In this document: positions 11,691 to 23,190 of the stretch, piece after piece
How the letters are laid out: every line of letters starts with the position of its first letter
Numbering within the stretch: the stretch's first letter is position 1
Origin: Artemia franciscana
Taxonomy: Eukaryota; Arthropoda; Branchiopoda; Anostraca; Artemiidae
NCBI RefSeq assembly: GCF_032884065.1
Contig: NW_027062665.1
Coordinates: 434,001 to 498,000 of the forward strand
Direction: 5' to 3'
DNA length: 64,000 nt
Made by a program: the position numbers and the translations under genes
Notes under the pieces: generated by a model
What the model saw: only the letters and a program-made list of their open reading frames with translations
What the model was told of the DNA's origin: nothing
Database searches by the model: none

Positions 11691-12519
11691 GGTTTTTACT
11701 TTAAGGCTCTACTGCCGTATTTTCTCTTTACCTATTGATACCACAGACTCGAAACAGTGAAAAACTGGCTTGCTTTAATGAATATTGGCTTTTGACATCA
11801 GTTTTGTGATGGCCAGAACCCACATACTTTCTCAACTCCAATCTTCTACCGACTAAAGATTTTTCGCAGTAGCTTAGAAATAGAACAGACTACTCAAATA
11901 GTGCAGGTCTTACTTTATAACATACAATATCTTTTTTATAGTTCATTTTATCATGTTTCCTTCCATTGTCACCACTATTTATAAATCATTCTTAAATTAC
12001 TTTGGAATCGGATAGGGCAAATGCTTTCGATGAGCCAAGGATGTGGGGTTCATTGTCAGAAAAATTATTATAATAATAAAGAACGTTTATCGGGAATTAA
12101 AATGGTACTACTTTCTTTATTAGTGTTTCCATCAGATGAGCCGCTTTCCTAAGCTATTCCCAATATTTTTTTCCCTCTAAGAAAAATTTAACTTCACCTT
12201 TGTTTTTATCAACGGCACACTATATTCTTTCTGCTAAAAATTGTTCATATTGGGCTAATGGCCAGGAAAATAAACCGAAAGAGGGGTACTGATTGAGGGT
12301 ATATGCCCCCAATACTTTGAAAAACAACTTTTTTCGCCTTTTCATCTTAAAATCGAGAATAATCCTTACCCTTCCTCTGTCATTTTCATGAATTAGTGCC
12401 CCTATAGAAGAAGGGGCTTCAAATCAAGTCCTCTGTGAAAAGTTAGAGATGTTTACAATTATCTTAACAATTCGGTGATTTTTATTTTTTTTTTGGTTAT
12501 TTTTCTCGAAAAAAAATGG
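11691..12519. other. Intergenic, nothing recognised
   Basis: AT-rich sequence with T runs. No supported feature. Confidence 0.45.
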
Positions 12520-12745
12520 CTATTAGACTTTTTGACTATGTTGAACAAAATGGCTATCTCAAAGTTTTGATCCGGTGACTTTGGAGGAAATGAGCGTGGG
12601 AGGGTGCCTAGTTACCCTCCAATTTTTTGGTCTCTGAAAAGGGGTACTAGAACTTTTTATTACCGTTCGAATGAGTCCTCTTGCGATGTTCTAGGACCAC
12701 TGGGTCAATACAATCACCCCTGAAAAAAAAACTTTACATGTCTTG
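12520..12745 (+). repeat. Dispersed repeat R1, 5' half
   Basis: Contains the R1 opening: GAACAAAATGGCTATCTCAA, TTTTGATCCGGTGACTTTGG, GTGCCTAGTTACCCTCCAAT, GTACTAGAACTTTTTATTACC, GAATGAGTCCTCTTGCGATG and CAATACAATCACCCCTGA in order. The copy stops after the CACCCCTG block, so the second half is missing. Confidence 0.8.
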
Positions 12746-14084
12746 ATTGCTCTTTCAAAACATATCCAACAAGTCGCTTCCTTCACAAACTCCATCGTAA
12801 GCTCTTAGAGAACGCTTAAATGAAGCATCCTATTTCTTGTTATTTGCTTTAAGAAACTGGTATCCAAAATAGCAAAAAACAAAACTTAAAAACTATAGAA
12901 TTTACCCAGGCTGGTATGTTCTGGTCAAACCTCAGGCCCGGTGGTGCCAGAATGGCATTTAAACCTGCTAAATTACCCTTTTTAATTTTTACTGATTTTT
13001 TCTGTATTTTCATAGAAAACATTAAAAGAATGCCTGGTAAATTCGTAGTAGCTGCCCTCATCCAAAGGGAACTTGCTAATAGAAGTAGTACTATTAGATT
13101 CCTTACTGTATACAAATATCCTTATCAATTTCCTTACAGTGCAACCCCGCGCTTACGATTCAAATATAGGTTAAGGAGATAGGCATGGGAAAGATATATT
13201 TGAAAAGAGCATAAAATAGAGAATCTAACGATAATATCTGTATTATATTAGTATGCTCCCTTTTGATGTTGTAAAATCGCAATACTTTTACCGTTTGCCC
13301 CCCCCCCCCCCAAAGCAAAAAAACAATAAAATAACAAATATTTTAACCTCTCCACACTTCCATGAATTGATGTAACTGTTTAACCCATTTTCTATCTGAA
13401 AAATCAAGATATTTTCATAATGAGATATTCTCATATTGTATATAGACACTTTACAGGCCTATAGATGGTTTTCTTAAATTCTCACCTGAACTTACCTACA
13501 AACAAATTTTCCTCCACTCTTCAATTTTTCATGCTCCATTGCTCGACTCTCTACCTGTTGTGCCGAATGCCTGATATGAGATGGCGCATCAAGGGAAACG
13601 AAAATAAACAATCGGCGTATTTTGCTTTTTCGGGTGTTGTGGCTTAGAAATCCCGGAAAAATTAGATAGTGCAGACATGAGTGCGAAAAACCAAGGGAAG
13701 AACAATGAAGTCAGAGAAAATGTTACAAGATGGGGCCCAAATAGTATGAAATTTACCTTTCAGAAAGTTAGAACTCAAAGTAAAAAGTAGAACTCAACTA
13801 AAATTCAGTCTTTATTGAAAGGTTTCGGCACTAGATTCCGAAATCTGGACAGTGAAGAATTTTTGACATATAAGTCGAAAGTCCCCGAAGACCAACAAGT
13901 CGCGAGTATTTTCCAGAAAACACATTGTCCGAGAAAGGGGAGTAAGTGCCTATCCCAGTTTTAGCTATAGTTCTATTCTATTTTCTGTTTTTCGTTTCTT
14001 TTTGAAGCTCTGTGGAAAAGTCTATTGACACTGTTGAAGCATCTTCATTTTCCCTTTGCTATTACCCATATGTTTCAATCAGTT
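12746..14084. other. Intergenic with a poly-C tract
   Basis: No gene recognised. A run of about 14 C lies near 13298-13311. Open frames at 12849-13115 (minus) and 12916-13182 (plus) overlap on opposite strands and carry no motif, so I treat them as chance. Confidence 0.45.
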
Positions 14085-14310
14085 GTAAAATGTTATTGCA
14101 GAGGGAGCTGGTGTTTGCCCCTCCCCTATAAAATATCCTGTGGAAATTAGGCCTCCCCCCACCCCACAAACAAACAGTGAAAATATCCCTTTTTCACTTT
14201 AACTTTTATTACAGCTCATAATGTTTAACCAGTTCTAATGAATTACTGCAGTGGGAGCTGGTGTTTACCCCCTCCCTTAAAATATTCTTCCAGAAAACAC
14301 CGACCTGCAG
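14085..14310 (+). repeat. 150-bp diverged tandem duplication
   Basis: A block around GGGAGCTGGTGTTT (first at about 14102, again at about 14252) recurs with a 150-bp offset, each followed by CCCCTCCC and TAAAATAT. Flanking bases upstream (CAGTTGTAA versus CAGTTCTAA) also match. Only about 1.5 copies remain. Confidence 0.65.
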
Positions 14311-14329
14311 ACATTAGATCAACGTTTTG

Positions 14330-15310
14330 ACTGGATACCTCTTGGGAAAAGAGGAGAGGAAAGGAGGACTGGTTATTTCAAAATTTTAATAGGAAGCATT
14401 TAGAGAAAAAAAAGGTGAAGGATGGTCTTCCTTTATCAATTTTGACTCTTAGAAAGGGCTCGAGAACTTTTGAATTCCAATTGAATGAGCCTCCTTAAAA
14501 GTCTATACGACCACACCTTCCATAAGAGCTTTATATGCTAATGATGGGTAACTAGCAGAGCTTATAGCGCTTTTACTGATGGCTGGGGGGGCCCAACTCC
14601 AAAGCCATGTTTATTCAACTTTTCAACTATTATAAGCAAAATAGACAAATTAAATTTTTATCCAAAGTGTAGGGAAAAGGGTGTCTGATGGGGTGACTTG
14701 TTGCCGTTCGGTTAGTTTTGACTTTTCAAATAGAGTTAGAACTTTTAATTTCTAAATAAATGAACCTCCTTCAAGATTAAGATGATCAACCCTACTATCA
14801 AACCTTATATGCCCCCAAGATATAACTTAAAACCAGTAGGCCTACTTCCAGGCTCCGTAGGGTTGTTTTAATCCCAGGGGCATTGCCATATAATCATTGA
14901 ATGATTTTGGACAAAATGACTATCTCAAAATTGCTATCGGATTCATTTGAGGAAGAGATGACATCGCGGGGAAGGGGGCAACTTTTCCTCCGATCACTTT
15001 AGTCTCCTTAAAAGGGAAACAGAACCTTCAATTTCCAATAAGAGTTTATACGGACGTCTTTTTTATATAGACCAGACATAACTTGAAACCCTTTCCTTTG
15101 GGCTCTGAAGAATGTATCCACTCCAAAGGTACTGTGTAATCTTTGGACTATCTTGAACAGACTGGTTATTTTCCAATTTTGATAGAATATATTTGGGAAA
15201 AAAGAGTGTGAAGGAGGGGTGACGGGTTACCCTCTAATCCCTATCGACTCTGGACACTTGCTTAAGAAACTTCAAAAGAAGGGACTAGGAACTTTTACTC
15301 TGTTTGAGAT
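14330..15310 (+). repeat. Tandem, strongly diverged R1-related copies
   Basis: Three to four R1-like modules follow each other. Each has a TGGxTATxTCAAAATTTT-like start, a GTTACCCTCxAATC-like block, an AGAACTTT block, a short GAATGAGCCTCCTT block and a CTATACGACCACACC-like end. Starts lie near 14367, 14630, 14915 and 15160. The clearest module (14910-15060) parallels the copy at 12520. No coding function. Confidence 0.6.
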
Positions 15311-15874
15311 AGTGACTCAAAGTTTAATATTCAGGAAATTAACAAAAATCATAAGCTGCCAAGACAGCTTTAGCGAATTATATCATACGTCCAGGCTTTT
15401 AAGACCAAATTAGAGTAGTAAATGGCAATAAACGGAAAATGATCCATCGTATGCCAAATATGAATTTTTGGTGGAATATAGTATTATCTTGCAAATTGAC
15501 AGATTAACTACAAAAGGGTAATATATTACAATTTTATTTAATTACTTTTGTACTTTCAAAGCCATAATTACACAAATTTTTAAATGTTTGCCAGGAGTCT
15601 TGAGTTGACTTAGACACAAACAGTGGATCCAAGGCTAAGACAAACCTCACCTAAAATCCATAAAAAGAATTATAAAATGACATTTAGTATACGGAAAAAA
15701 AAAACAAAAAAAGAAAAAACAGAAAAACACAGAAATTCAAAATAAACTATTTCAGTTAGTAATTTTTTTTTTTCAACAATGCTAAAAATCTCCGTACAAA
15801 CACCTGCCATCTAATATTATAATTGAATTATTCAATAGACGAGTCAACAAAATGAAAATAGTATTTAAGCTCAC
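15311..15874. other. Intergenic, nothing recognised
   Basis: AT-rich with A runs near 15695-15720. No supported feature, except that it directly follows a possible exon on the minus strand. Confidence 0.4.
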
Positions 15875-16064
15875 CTAAGGCAGATATTTCCCCGACTTTA
15901 GATGATCTTCTTAGGCAATGCTGCCACTGTAGCATTGCTTGTTTAGGCACTTGTAACTTATAGAATTTCATAAAGAGACCATCACAAAAGAAGTAACTTT
16001 GTTTAAAGCTAGGCAGGGTTGGGAAGAGTGTGGCGGCTATCATATTGGTATATTCACTTAAAAA
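15875..16064 (-). CDS. Possible receptor-like exon (exon c paralogue?)
   Basis: On the minus strand an open stretch ends at a good donor, CTTAG|GTGAGC, leaving one base of a split codon, the same phase and same final Gly as exon c of the duplicated receptor copies. Its residues (for example SYFFCDGLFMKFYKL) can be loosely lined up with exon c (NFFYIFQFAKYSK), and it lies downstream of the exon at 19436-19790, in the order proposed for the tandem copies. The 5' acceptor is unclear. Homology is weak and by eye only; it may be a chance open frame. Confidence 0.25.
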
Positions 16065-16561
16065 AAAGCCAAAAGAATGAAAATCCATTATTATGAGGAT
16101 ACCCTCCACTGCCCTTATCTACTGCCTTAAACTTTTCACAATGCCCTTAAAATGGGTACCATAACACCATAACCGGTTTTAGATGAAATTTTTCAAACAA
16201 AAAGCTGAAAATTATTTTTAGTATGTTTTACTTTATCACGCTTTCATCTATTTTATTTTATTTTTTTTTTTTTTTATTTCGCACTAAAGGTCAAGCAGAG
16301 ATTTTGACTGAAATATTTAAATAGTTCTCTTTGATTTTTTAATGGCTGGTATTATCCTCGCTATCTCTTCTTTACGGCTGTTTGTTTTGTCATGATTAGC
16401 CAGTGTGGTCTCACGAATTATTTTGTGCAGCTATAAAACATTCAATACAACAGAAAAGCAATCAGAAATCAAATGAAAATAAATAGTACCATAAAACATA
16501 GACACAATTGGTATATGAGGAAATATGAACCCTAAAGGGAATAAAAATTAAAATACATAAC

Positions 16562-16625
16562 CTAGTCAAGTACACACCAACAGAAGTTACAACGGACAGG
16601 GGTTTGGCTATTTGCACCTCGCTAC
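16562..16625 (-). CDS. Possible small exon of receptor-like gene
   Basis: A 64-base minus-strand stretch is bounded by a pyrimidine/TTTACAG acceptor and an ACTAG|GTTATG donor, and is open in one frame (SEVQIAKPLSVVTSVGVYLT). It is moderately hydrophobic. It falls between the exon at 19436-19790 and the possible exon at 15875-16064 on the same strand. No homologue was recognised in the tandem copies, so it may be chance. Confidence 0.15.
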
Positions 16626-17252
16626 CTGTAAACCCAAAACCCTTCCAAGGGCTGGTAGTACCCGTGAAATTACAGAATCCCCATCTTAACACAAATATAA
16701 AAAAGGAAGCAAAATAAAATTCAATCAAATTGGTTAACCCCTAGGTGCGACTTCCTCCATTTTCCTCAATCAGGATACCAAGTCAATTGTGCAACTCCCC
16801 CTGCCCCCTCCAAGTAGCTTTGCAATAAATTTTTCAAGCCCATTTAGTTGTTTTTGGATATCGAAAATTGTGTGGATTTTGGACCATTTGCTTAGTTCCT
16901 CAAAATTTCAACAGAAACTAAACTAATATTTCTCTGACTGTTAAGGCTTTTAAAAGGAGCAATAAAAACAAATTAAAAAAAAATCTTACTAAATAATGAT
17001 TTTAATTCCTTAAGAGTTATGCAGTTCAAGACTCCATATTTTATTAAACATATTTTTTGTTTTATAATTTAAAGAAGAATCATACAAGGCTTTGCTTCTC
17101 TCTTCTTCTGTTTCAATTTTGAAACAAAAATGACCATGAATTGTCAGTTTAACATAAATATAGGGCCTGCAGGTATTTGCCTATGAAAGTTTGAAATTTT
17201 TTTTTATATTAAAATAAAAAAAGTGAAAATATTCGAAATTTATTTTGTATCT
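16626..17252. other. Intergenic or intronic, nothing recognised
   Basis: AT-rich. It may be intron of the minus-strand receptor-like gene if the weak exons nearby are real. Confidence 0.35.
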
Positions 17253-17296
17253 AGTAGCAGCAGCAGTAGTAGTAGCAGAATTAATAGTAGTAGCTT
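17253..17296. repeat. AGC/AGT trinucleotide microsatellite
   Basis: Imperfect run of AGT and AGC triplets, with a short AATTA interruption. Just downstream on the plus strand (17320-17340) is an A run that reads as a polypyrimidine tract and CAG on the minus strand. Confidence 0.85.
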
Positions 17297-17610
17297 GTGG
17301 TAGAGTATAACCAATAGTTTTGGCAGCTGCAAAAAAAAAGAAGTGACATAAATGTATTAAAAACTATGACTGAAATTAGTCGCATTTCACGCAACATCAG
17401 CGCCACTTGTGGGACATTTATTTTTGCATCAGCATCTGTACAAAATGTCCTCCAAGAATAGAAGAGAGAGAATTTAAACAAAGTATATATATTTTTCTTA
17501 CAATTTAGAAATTTTGTGAGCCCACAATCTGTAAAAAAAATAATGGTGAAAATCCTGTATTATTACTTAGTTTTTACTCGAGTTTATTATTACTCGAGTC
17601 AAAATCCATT

Positions 17611-18402
17611 CAAGGTTGCTGAGTTAAAACTGAATAGTATGGTATCCGGGCTATAAAATAGCGCTAGTTTCAACTATGAGATTGAACATCCCGTTTTGGG
17701 CCTCATGGAAACGAAGGGGGACAGGAACTGCTGCATTAATGATGAGTGTGGCTAAAAAAAAAAGGCGAGTGTATACATTCACCTTCACCCACCTAAGAGG
17801 TCGTTTACACTATACTACTGTCGTCTGCAACAGCTCATTGCTAACAATCGTGGTTGCAGTAGATGCAAGCTAGTAAAGAATGAACCATAGACCATAGTAA
17901 CCAAATTTTGAAAAATGCGTTTTCAAAAAACTGCCAAGTGAGAAAAATTGCCAACTAACACTGATTTAGGAATGGGCACCATTGTTTCAGTTAGTCTTAA
18001 AAGTAAAAAATTTGCTCAAAATTGCTGAGTTAAAACCAAACTTTATGGTACCCGGGCTATAAAATACCGCTAGTTTGAACTATGAGACCTAACCTCATGG
18101 AAACGAAGGGGGATAGGAACTGCAGCATTGATGATGAATGTGGCTAAGAAAAAAGCCGAGTGTATACATTCACCTTCACCCACCCAAAGGGTTGTTTACA
18201 CTATACTAATGTCGTCTGCAACAGCTCATTGCTTACAATCGTGGTTGCAGCAATAGATGCAAGCTAGTAAAGAGCGATCCATAGCCCATAGTAACCAAAA
18301 TTTGAAAAATACGTTTTCAAAATATCTGCCAAGTGAGAAAAATTGTCAACTAACACTGATTTAGGAATGGTAACCATTGTTTCAGTTAGTCTTAAAAGTA
18401 AA
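17611..18402 (+). repeat. About 400-bp direct tandem duplication
   Basis: Unit 1 (17611-18016) and unit 2 (18017-18402) share nearly every block: TTGCTGAGTTAAAAC, GGGCTATAAAATA, CTCATGGAAACGAAGGGGGA, GTGTATACATTCACCTTCAC, GTTTACACTATACTA, GTCGTCTGCAACAGCTCATT, ATGCAAGCTAGTAAAGA and CAACTAACACTGATTTAGG. Small indels separate them. The GGGCTATAAAATA block contains a TATA-box-like string in both units, but no coding sequence follows. Unit 2 lacks about 15 bp present in unit 1 after the GAGA.TGAAC region. Confidence 0.9.
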
Positions 18403-18544
18403 CGTCTACTGTGAAAACAAATTTATAGTGAATTCACGAAGTCTGAAACCCCTTGGAATTAGTGCTGGATCGAAATAGAAAGTGGACCATTGGCATCATC
18501 ATGGTCAAAAACCTTGATAATTAATCATCCGTCTCAATCGGGTG

Positions 18545-18547
<3 letters not shown>

Positions 18548-18579
<32 letters not shown>
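18548..18579. repeat. (AT)n microsatellite
   Basis: 32 bp of perfect AT dinucleotides followed by a T run. Confidence 0.95.
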
Positions 18580-18587
<8 letters not shown>

Positions 18588-18625
18588 TAATGTGTTTGTC
18601 CAGTTGCATTGGTGATTTCTCTTTT

Positions 18626-19435
<810 letters not shown>

Positions 19436-19790
19436 CTTCAATAGGTTCCTCAACCTCATCATTTGAGCCTTTTGGTCTGCCAAAGTTTCTAGAACAGGCT
19501 CATTTGAAAGTTTCACATGTTTACGATTAAAGGAGTGACAAGGCCATCCAAATTTCTGTGCTGAACGAGGAACATTCGCAACGATAACTATGATCCTAAA
19601 TACGTTTCCCTTTAATCGTAAAATTGATTTTATTTTTCTAATATCTCCTTCTTTGTCTGTTGCCTGAAGCATGATGTGTAGCTCCCAATCACTGACGTTT
19701 ACAATACATTCAGTCACGAGTGAATGATAAAATGAAAAAATTATGATGACTCCGAGAAGGACCCATGATACATATTTTGGGTATATACGC
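19436..19790 (-). CDS. Receptor-like membrane protein exon (exon a, distal paralogue)
   Basis: A 355-base minus-strand exon: acceptor CCTTTCAG at its 5' side, donor TTGAAG|GTACTT at its 3' side, one base of a split codon followed by 118 codons, ending in phase 0. It opens RIYPKYVSWVLLGVIIIFSF, one membrane segment at residues 8-26. It aligns with exon a of the tandem copies (YPRWVSWFF; then E-x-x-I-R-K-I-K-S-I-L matching E-R-K-I-K-D-I-L; then R-I-x-V). The acceptor phase is identical, and the upstream intron shares long identical blocks with 38425-38510. The C-terminal third differs (polar, versus hydrophobic in the tandem copies). By fold and exon pattern I infer a chemoreceptor-like (gustatory receptor-type) multi-pass protein; no diagnostic C-terminal TYhhhhhQF motif was seen. 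Confidence 0.5.
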
Positions 19791-19794
19791 CTGA

Positions 19795-19905
19795 AAGGTG
19801 GAGCTCAGAATCTATTTACAGGTAAGTTAAATTCCCTTATTTTAAGTTAAAATTCCAAAGATTACTTGAAAGATCTGTCGGTAGGGTTCATATTCAGAGT
19901 TAATG
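19795..19905. other. Intron block shared with the tandem receptor units
   Basis: CAGAATC.ATTTACAGG and AAATTC.CTTATTTT, followed by GATTACTTGAAAGATCTGTC and GGTAGGGTTCATATTCAGAG, are shared with 38428-38512 and 53686-53766. This is intron just upstream of exon a. Its conservation shows that this locus and the 35-64 kb array arose from one ancestral gene copy. Confidence 0.85.
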
Positions 19906-20240
19906 TGGATAGTATTGAATTTGGCACTGGTAAAAAAAAAAGTCAGTTTTGTTCCTTGTGCTAATGAGGGGTTGGGAAGAGACTGTTTGGAATCTTTATG
20001 CTAAAGAATTGTGATACTGTTAAACAGACTGTTAAATAGTTAGATACTGTTAAATAAAACTATGAGAAAGCCATTTACCCAAAAAGAAAATTAATATGCA
20101 AATTTTGTTTTAATTATTTATGTGCGGAGAGCCAAGATCAAAACATGAATGAATTAAAAAACGTTCAGAAATTAAATAAAAAAAAACAATTTTTTTTAAA
20201 TGAAAACAAGGAGCGACATTAAAACTTAAAACGAACAGAA

Positions 20241-20399
20241 ATTACTCCATATATGAAAGGGGCTTTTATTCCTCAACGCCCCGCTCTTTACGCTAAAGTT
20301 TTTTCCTTTTTTAAAAAGTAGAGCTAAGAGAAAGAGTCAAACTTTAGCGTACAGAGAGAGGCGTTGAGGAAGAAAAGCCCCTTTCATATACGGAGTAAT
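20241..20399. repeat. Large foldback hairpin, ~61-bp arms
   Basis: Left arm 20241-20301 begins ATTACTCCATATATGAAAGG; the right arm 20339-20399 is its reverse complement with about six mismatches (ending CCTTTCATATACGGAGTAAT). The spacer is about 37 bp. Upstream, GGAGCGACATTAAAACTT is a string I recall from brine shrimp repeats (unverified). It could be a foldback MITE or the hairpin part of a larger repeat. Confidence 0.9.
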
Positions 20400-20911
20400 A
20401 ATCAAACTGAGAAGAGCATGTCTTGGCCAATTTGGCTGAGAGGGCATTTATAACAAAGTTATATATTCAGATTTGTCTCTTTTAAATCATCATTGTCCAG
20501 TCCAATAAAACTTTAAGTGTCACCAGACCTGACGACCAATTAGCTTCTATAAAATACATTAAAAAATTAACCTAATTTATTTTTTGAATTGCTATTAAAT
20601 AATAAAATTTTTATTCATTTATCATTTCACTATTCCAGGGAAATTTTTCGCTTATTTTAGTGGTTTCAGTTTGTTTTGTCTTTTATTATTCTTCCATTTT
20701 TGCAATGAACAGCTCAGCGAAGGTCTCAAAAGGAGGGAAGGAAAAATTTGCATTTCATTATCTCTTTTGCACTGGCAGAAAATATCTTCGTTTTTTCTTC
20801 TTCAGTCTTTGCACATCTTGTAAAACGTTTTTTCGTCTCGACATAGATTATGAGACGTTAAAAATACGTCAGATAGCACTAAATGGCGACTCAGAACACT
20901 TAATTACATAG
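20400..20911. other. No supported gene
   Basis: An open frame at 20660-20911 has no recognisable motif and no splice or homology support. I left it out as a gene. Confidence 0.4.
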
Positions 20912-21178
20912 GAAAGGTCCTATCATCTTGGAATAATCTAGAAGACACTAGAGGTATATCTGATATAAATAAATCAGAGCGAAAAACACTAAAAATATTA
21001 GAAAAGCTCTATCTTTTTGAAATACACTAGTAGATGCTAGAAGTACATCAAAAAGGCATAAATAAGAACCGAATATACTGAAAACATCTGAAAAGATCTA
21101 ATCCTTTTGAAATAAGCTAGGAGATCCCAGAAAAAAATAGGATAGAACTATATCTGGGTGTTAGAAACTAAAAAACAG
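20912..21178 (+). repeat. 89-bp diverged tandem repeat, three copies
   Basis: Copies start at 20912, 21001 and 21090 (89-bp spacing) with GAAAxGxTCTAxxxxTTTTGAAATAxxCTAG-like openings, followed by GCTAGAAGTACATC-like sequence. The copies are heavily diverged. Confidence 0.65.
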
Positions 21179-23190
21179 AAAAGCTTCTTAGGACAGCAAA
21201 CAGAACTCCCACGGGTTGAATTAGGAGAAGATTAGAGTAAGTAGCTTGAAAAAGACTAACACGACTCGTGATCCAGAAAAAATCAACATAAAAGCCATTT
21301 AAAAAGACTGGAACAGCTCGTATGCTAAGGAAAGAATTCAAAAGAAGGTCAGGTGGGCTGAAAACAGAAACAGGATGATTGAGAAATAGGAGAAATGGGA
21401 AAGAATGAGATGAAACTGATGAATTATCAAAGTGAAAGAAACTAAAAGATACCCAGGTGAGCCAAGAAGCTTTTCATAAAGACTGGAATAAGACTTAAGC
21501 TAAGGAATTGAAGTCAGACAGGTGAAAGGATGGTAAAAATTTCCCACAGACAAGACAAACTTTAGAACACAATGTTAAATACATCAAAGCATTTTCCTCA
21601 AACACTTAAAAACATGAAACTCAGCAAATCCAAATTTCAAACAAAGCCAGACTGAACATATCAGGTAACAAATTTCGATCAAGAAAGCTTCAAAATAAAC
21701 AGAAAGCAGCCACTAGTTGAAGCATGAAAGAAAACAAACAATAATTTCAAACTTAAGTTGCCCAACGAATTTTCAAACGAATATTTCGAACAAAGCCACA
21801 TTCTGAAAACTAACAACACAATAACCAGTCAAGGAATGAAACATAAGGCTTTCTCCAAAATTGAAAAGTCAAAGCATGGAATATACCAAATCATAATTTC
21901 AAAGCCATTTTCAGAATTCTAAGAAATCTATTACAGTAGTTGCAAAAAGGCAAAAGGAAATATTCGAAACTATATTCTTCAAACAAGTCAAATTCAAAAT
22001 TATAAGAAATCTACCACAGAAGCCAATGAACAGCCAACTTAGCATAACAAACCCTAAGTTTTTTATTTATAGTTTCTAAAAATTAAAAGAAAGCACGGAC
22101 AAGTCAAAGTATGGAGCCAAGAAAAAAAAAACAATTGTACACAAAGTCATCATAAGAGTCCCCCAAAAATTCAAAGCCCTAAACATGGCCCATAATAAAT
22201 ACAAATTAAGAAACATACTGCAACTGCAATTCTAAGAAACATACTGCAGAAACGATCTAACCCGTAAAGTATATAAACCAGAGCGTATCTGAAATAAATT
22301 CACTTCCAGTATGCTAAAAAATAACACGGAAAACAAGGAATTGCATAATAAATATTCAAGACCATGAGATTCAAAAACCAACACACGGAACACAAAAAAT
22401 CTGGAAAAAAACAACAAAAAATAGCAAACTATATGTCCCCCGTTATAAGGTTCAAGCTACACATCTACAAAATACTATAAAGCCCAGTACAGGTAACTCC
22501 AACGAGGAGACAACATTCTTTCACGCTCACCCCTCAATCTATGGAAATATAACCCTTCAGTGTCTGAATATTTTTCAACTTTACGTTTTATTTTGGGTAG
22601 CATGGACTAGTTCTTTTGAATATCAAACAAACCTACAAGGAATACTGACTCCTTCTTTGACTATTTCACAAAAAGATTGTGTGAGGAAATTTGTAGTAAA
22701 TTAGGCGGTATTCCATGAATAAAATTTGTGACTATGTCAGTCAATAGTAACCAAAATGAGATTCTACTGTTAGAGGAAGAGAACGAAATTTCTAAAACTT
22801 CTAATAGTACCATTAGTACTATCACCTTACAAAGTGTATTATGTTGGCCAAAGAAGCTTCATTTAACATACTTCATAATAAGAGAAAGAAAGCAGTGCAT
22901 ACAAACCTGGAAATGATTTTTTTAATGCAAATCTACAACATCAAACATGTACTCTCTTTTGTACTTTTGTCTTTCCGCTATATTCAATTTCTTTTTTCGT
23001 CTCATATGTTTGATTCAGCCAGTATAGATTAGTTGGTTTTCACAAACTGAGAAAGCCTTCCAAGGAAATACAAGACTGAAAAGTTTAACAGAAACTTGAC
23101 AACTCAAAAACACAGAGAAACAATAAAAACATCCCAAATCAAAGATCTCTAACAAAATATAACTATGAAAAGCAACGCATCATAGCAAAG
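21179..23190. other. A-rich, strand-asymmetric intergenic stretch
   Basis: The plus strand is unusually rich in A (AAC, CAAA and GAAA words) through about 22450. A degenerate motif AAGAAATCTAxxACAG or AAGAAACATACTGCA recurs near 21922, 22002, 22208 and 22233, suggesting decayed repeats. No gene recognised. Confidence 0.5.

Noticed and set aside
17300-17481. Minus-strand frame with VPQVALML and SVIVFNTFMS as a possible exon b paralogue
   Set aside because: The wording loosely resembles exon b, but no donor lies at the matching place and the acceptor phases do not fit. I could not support it.
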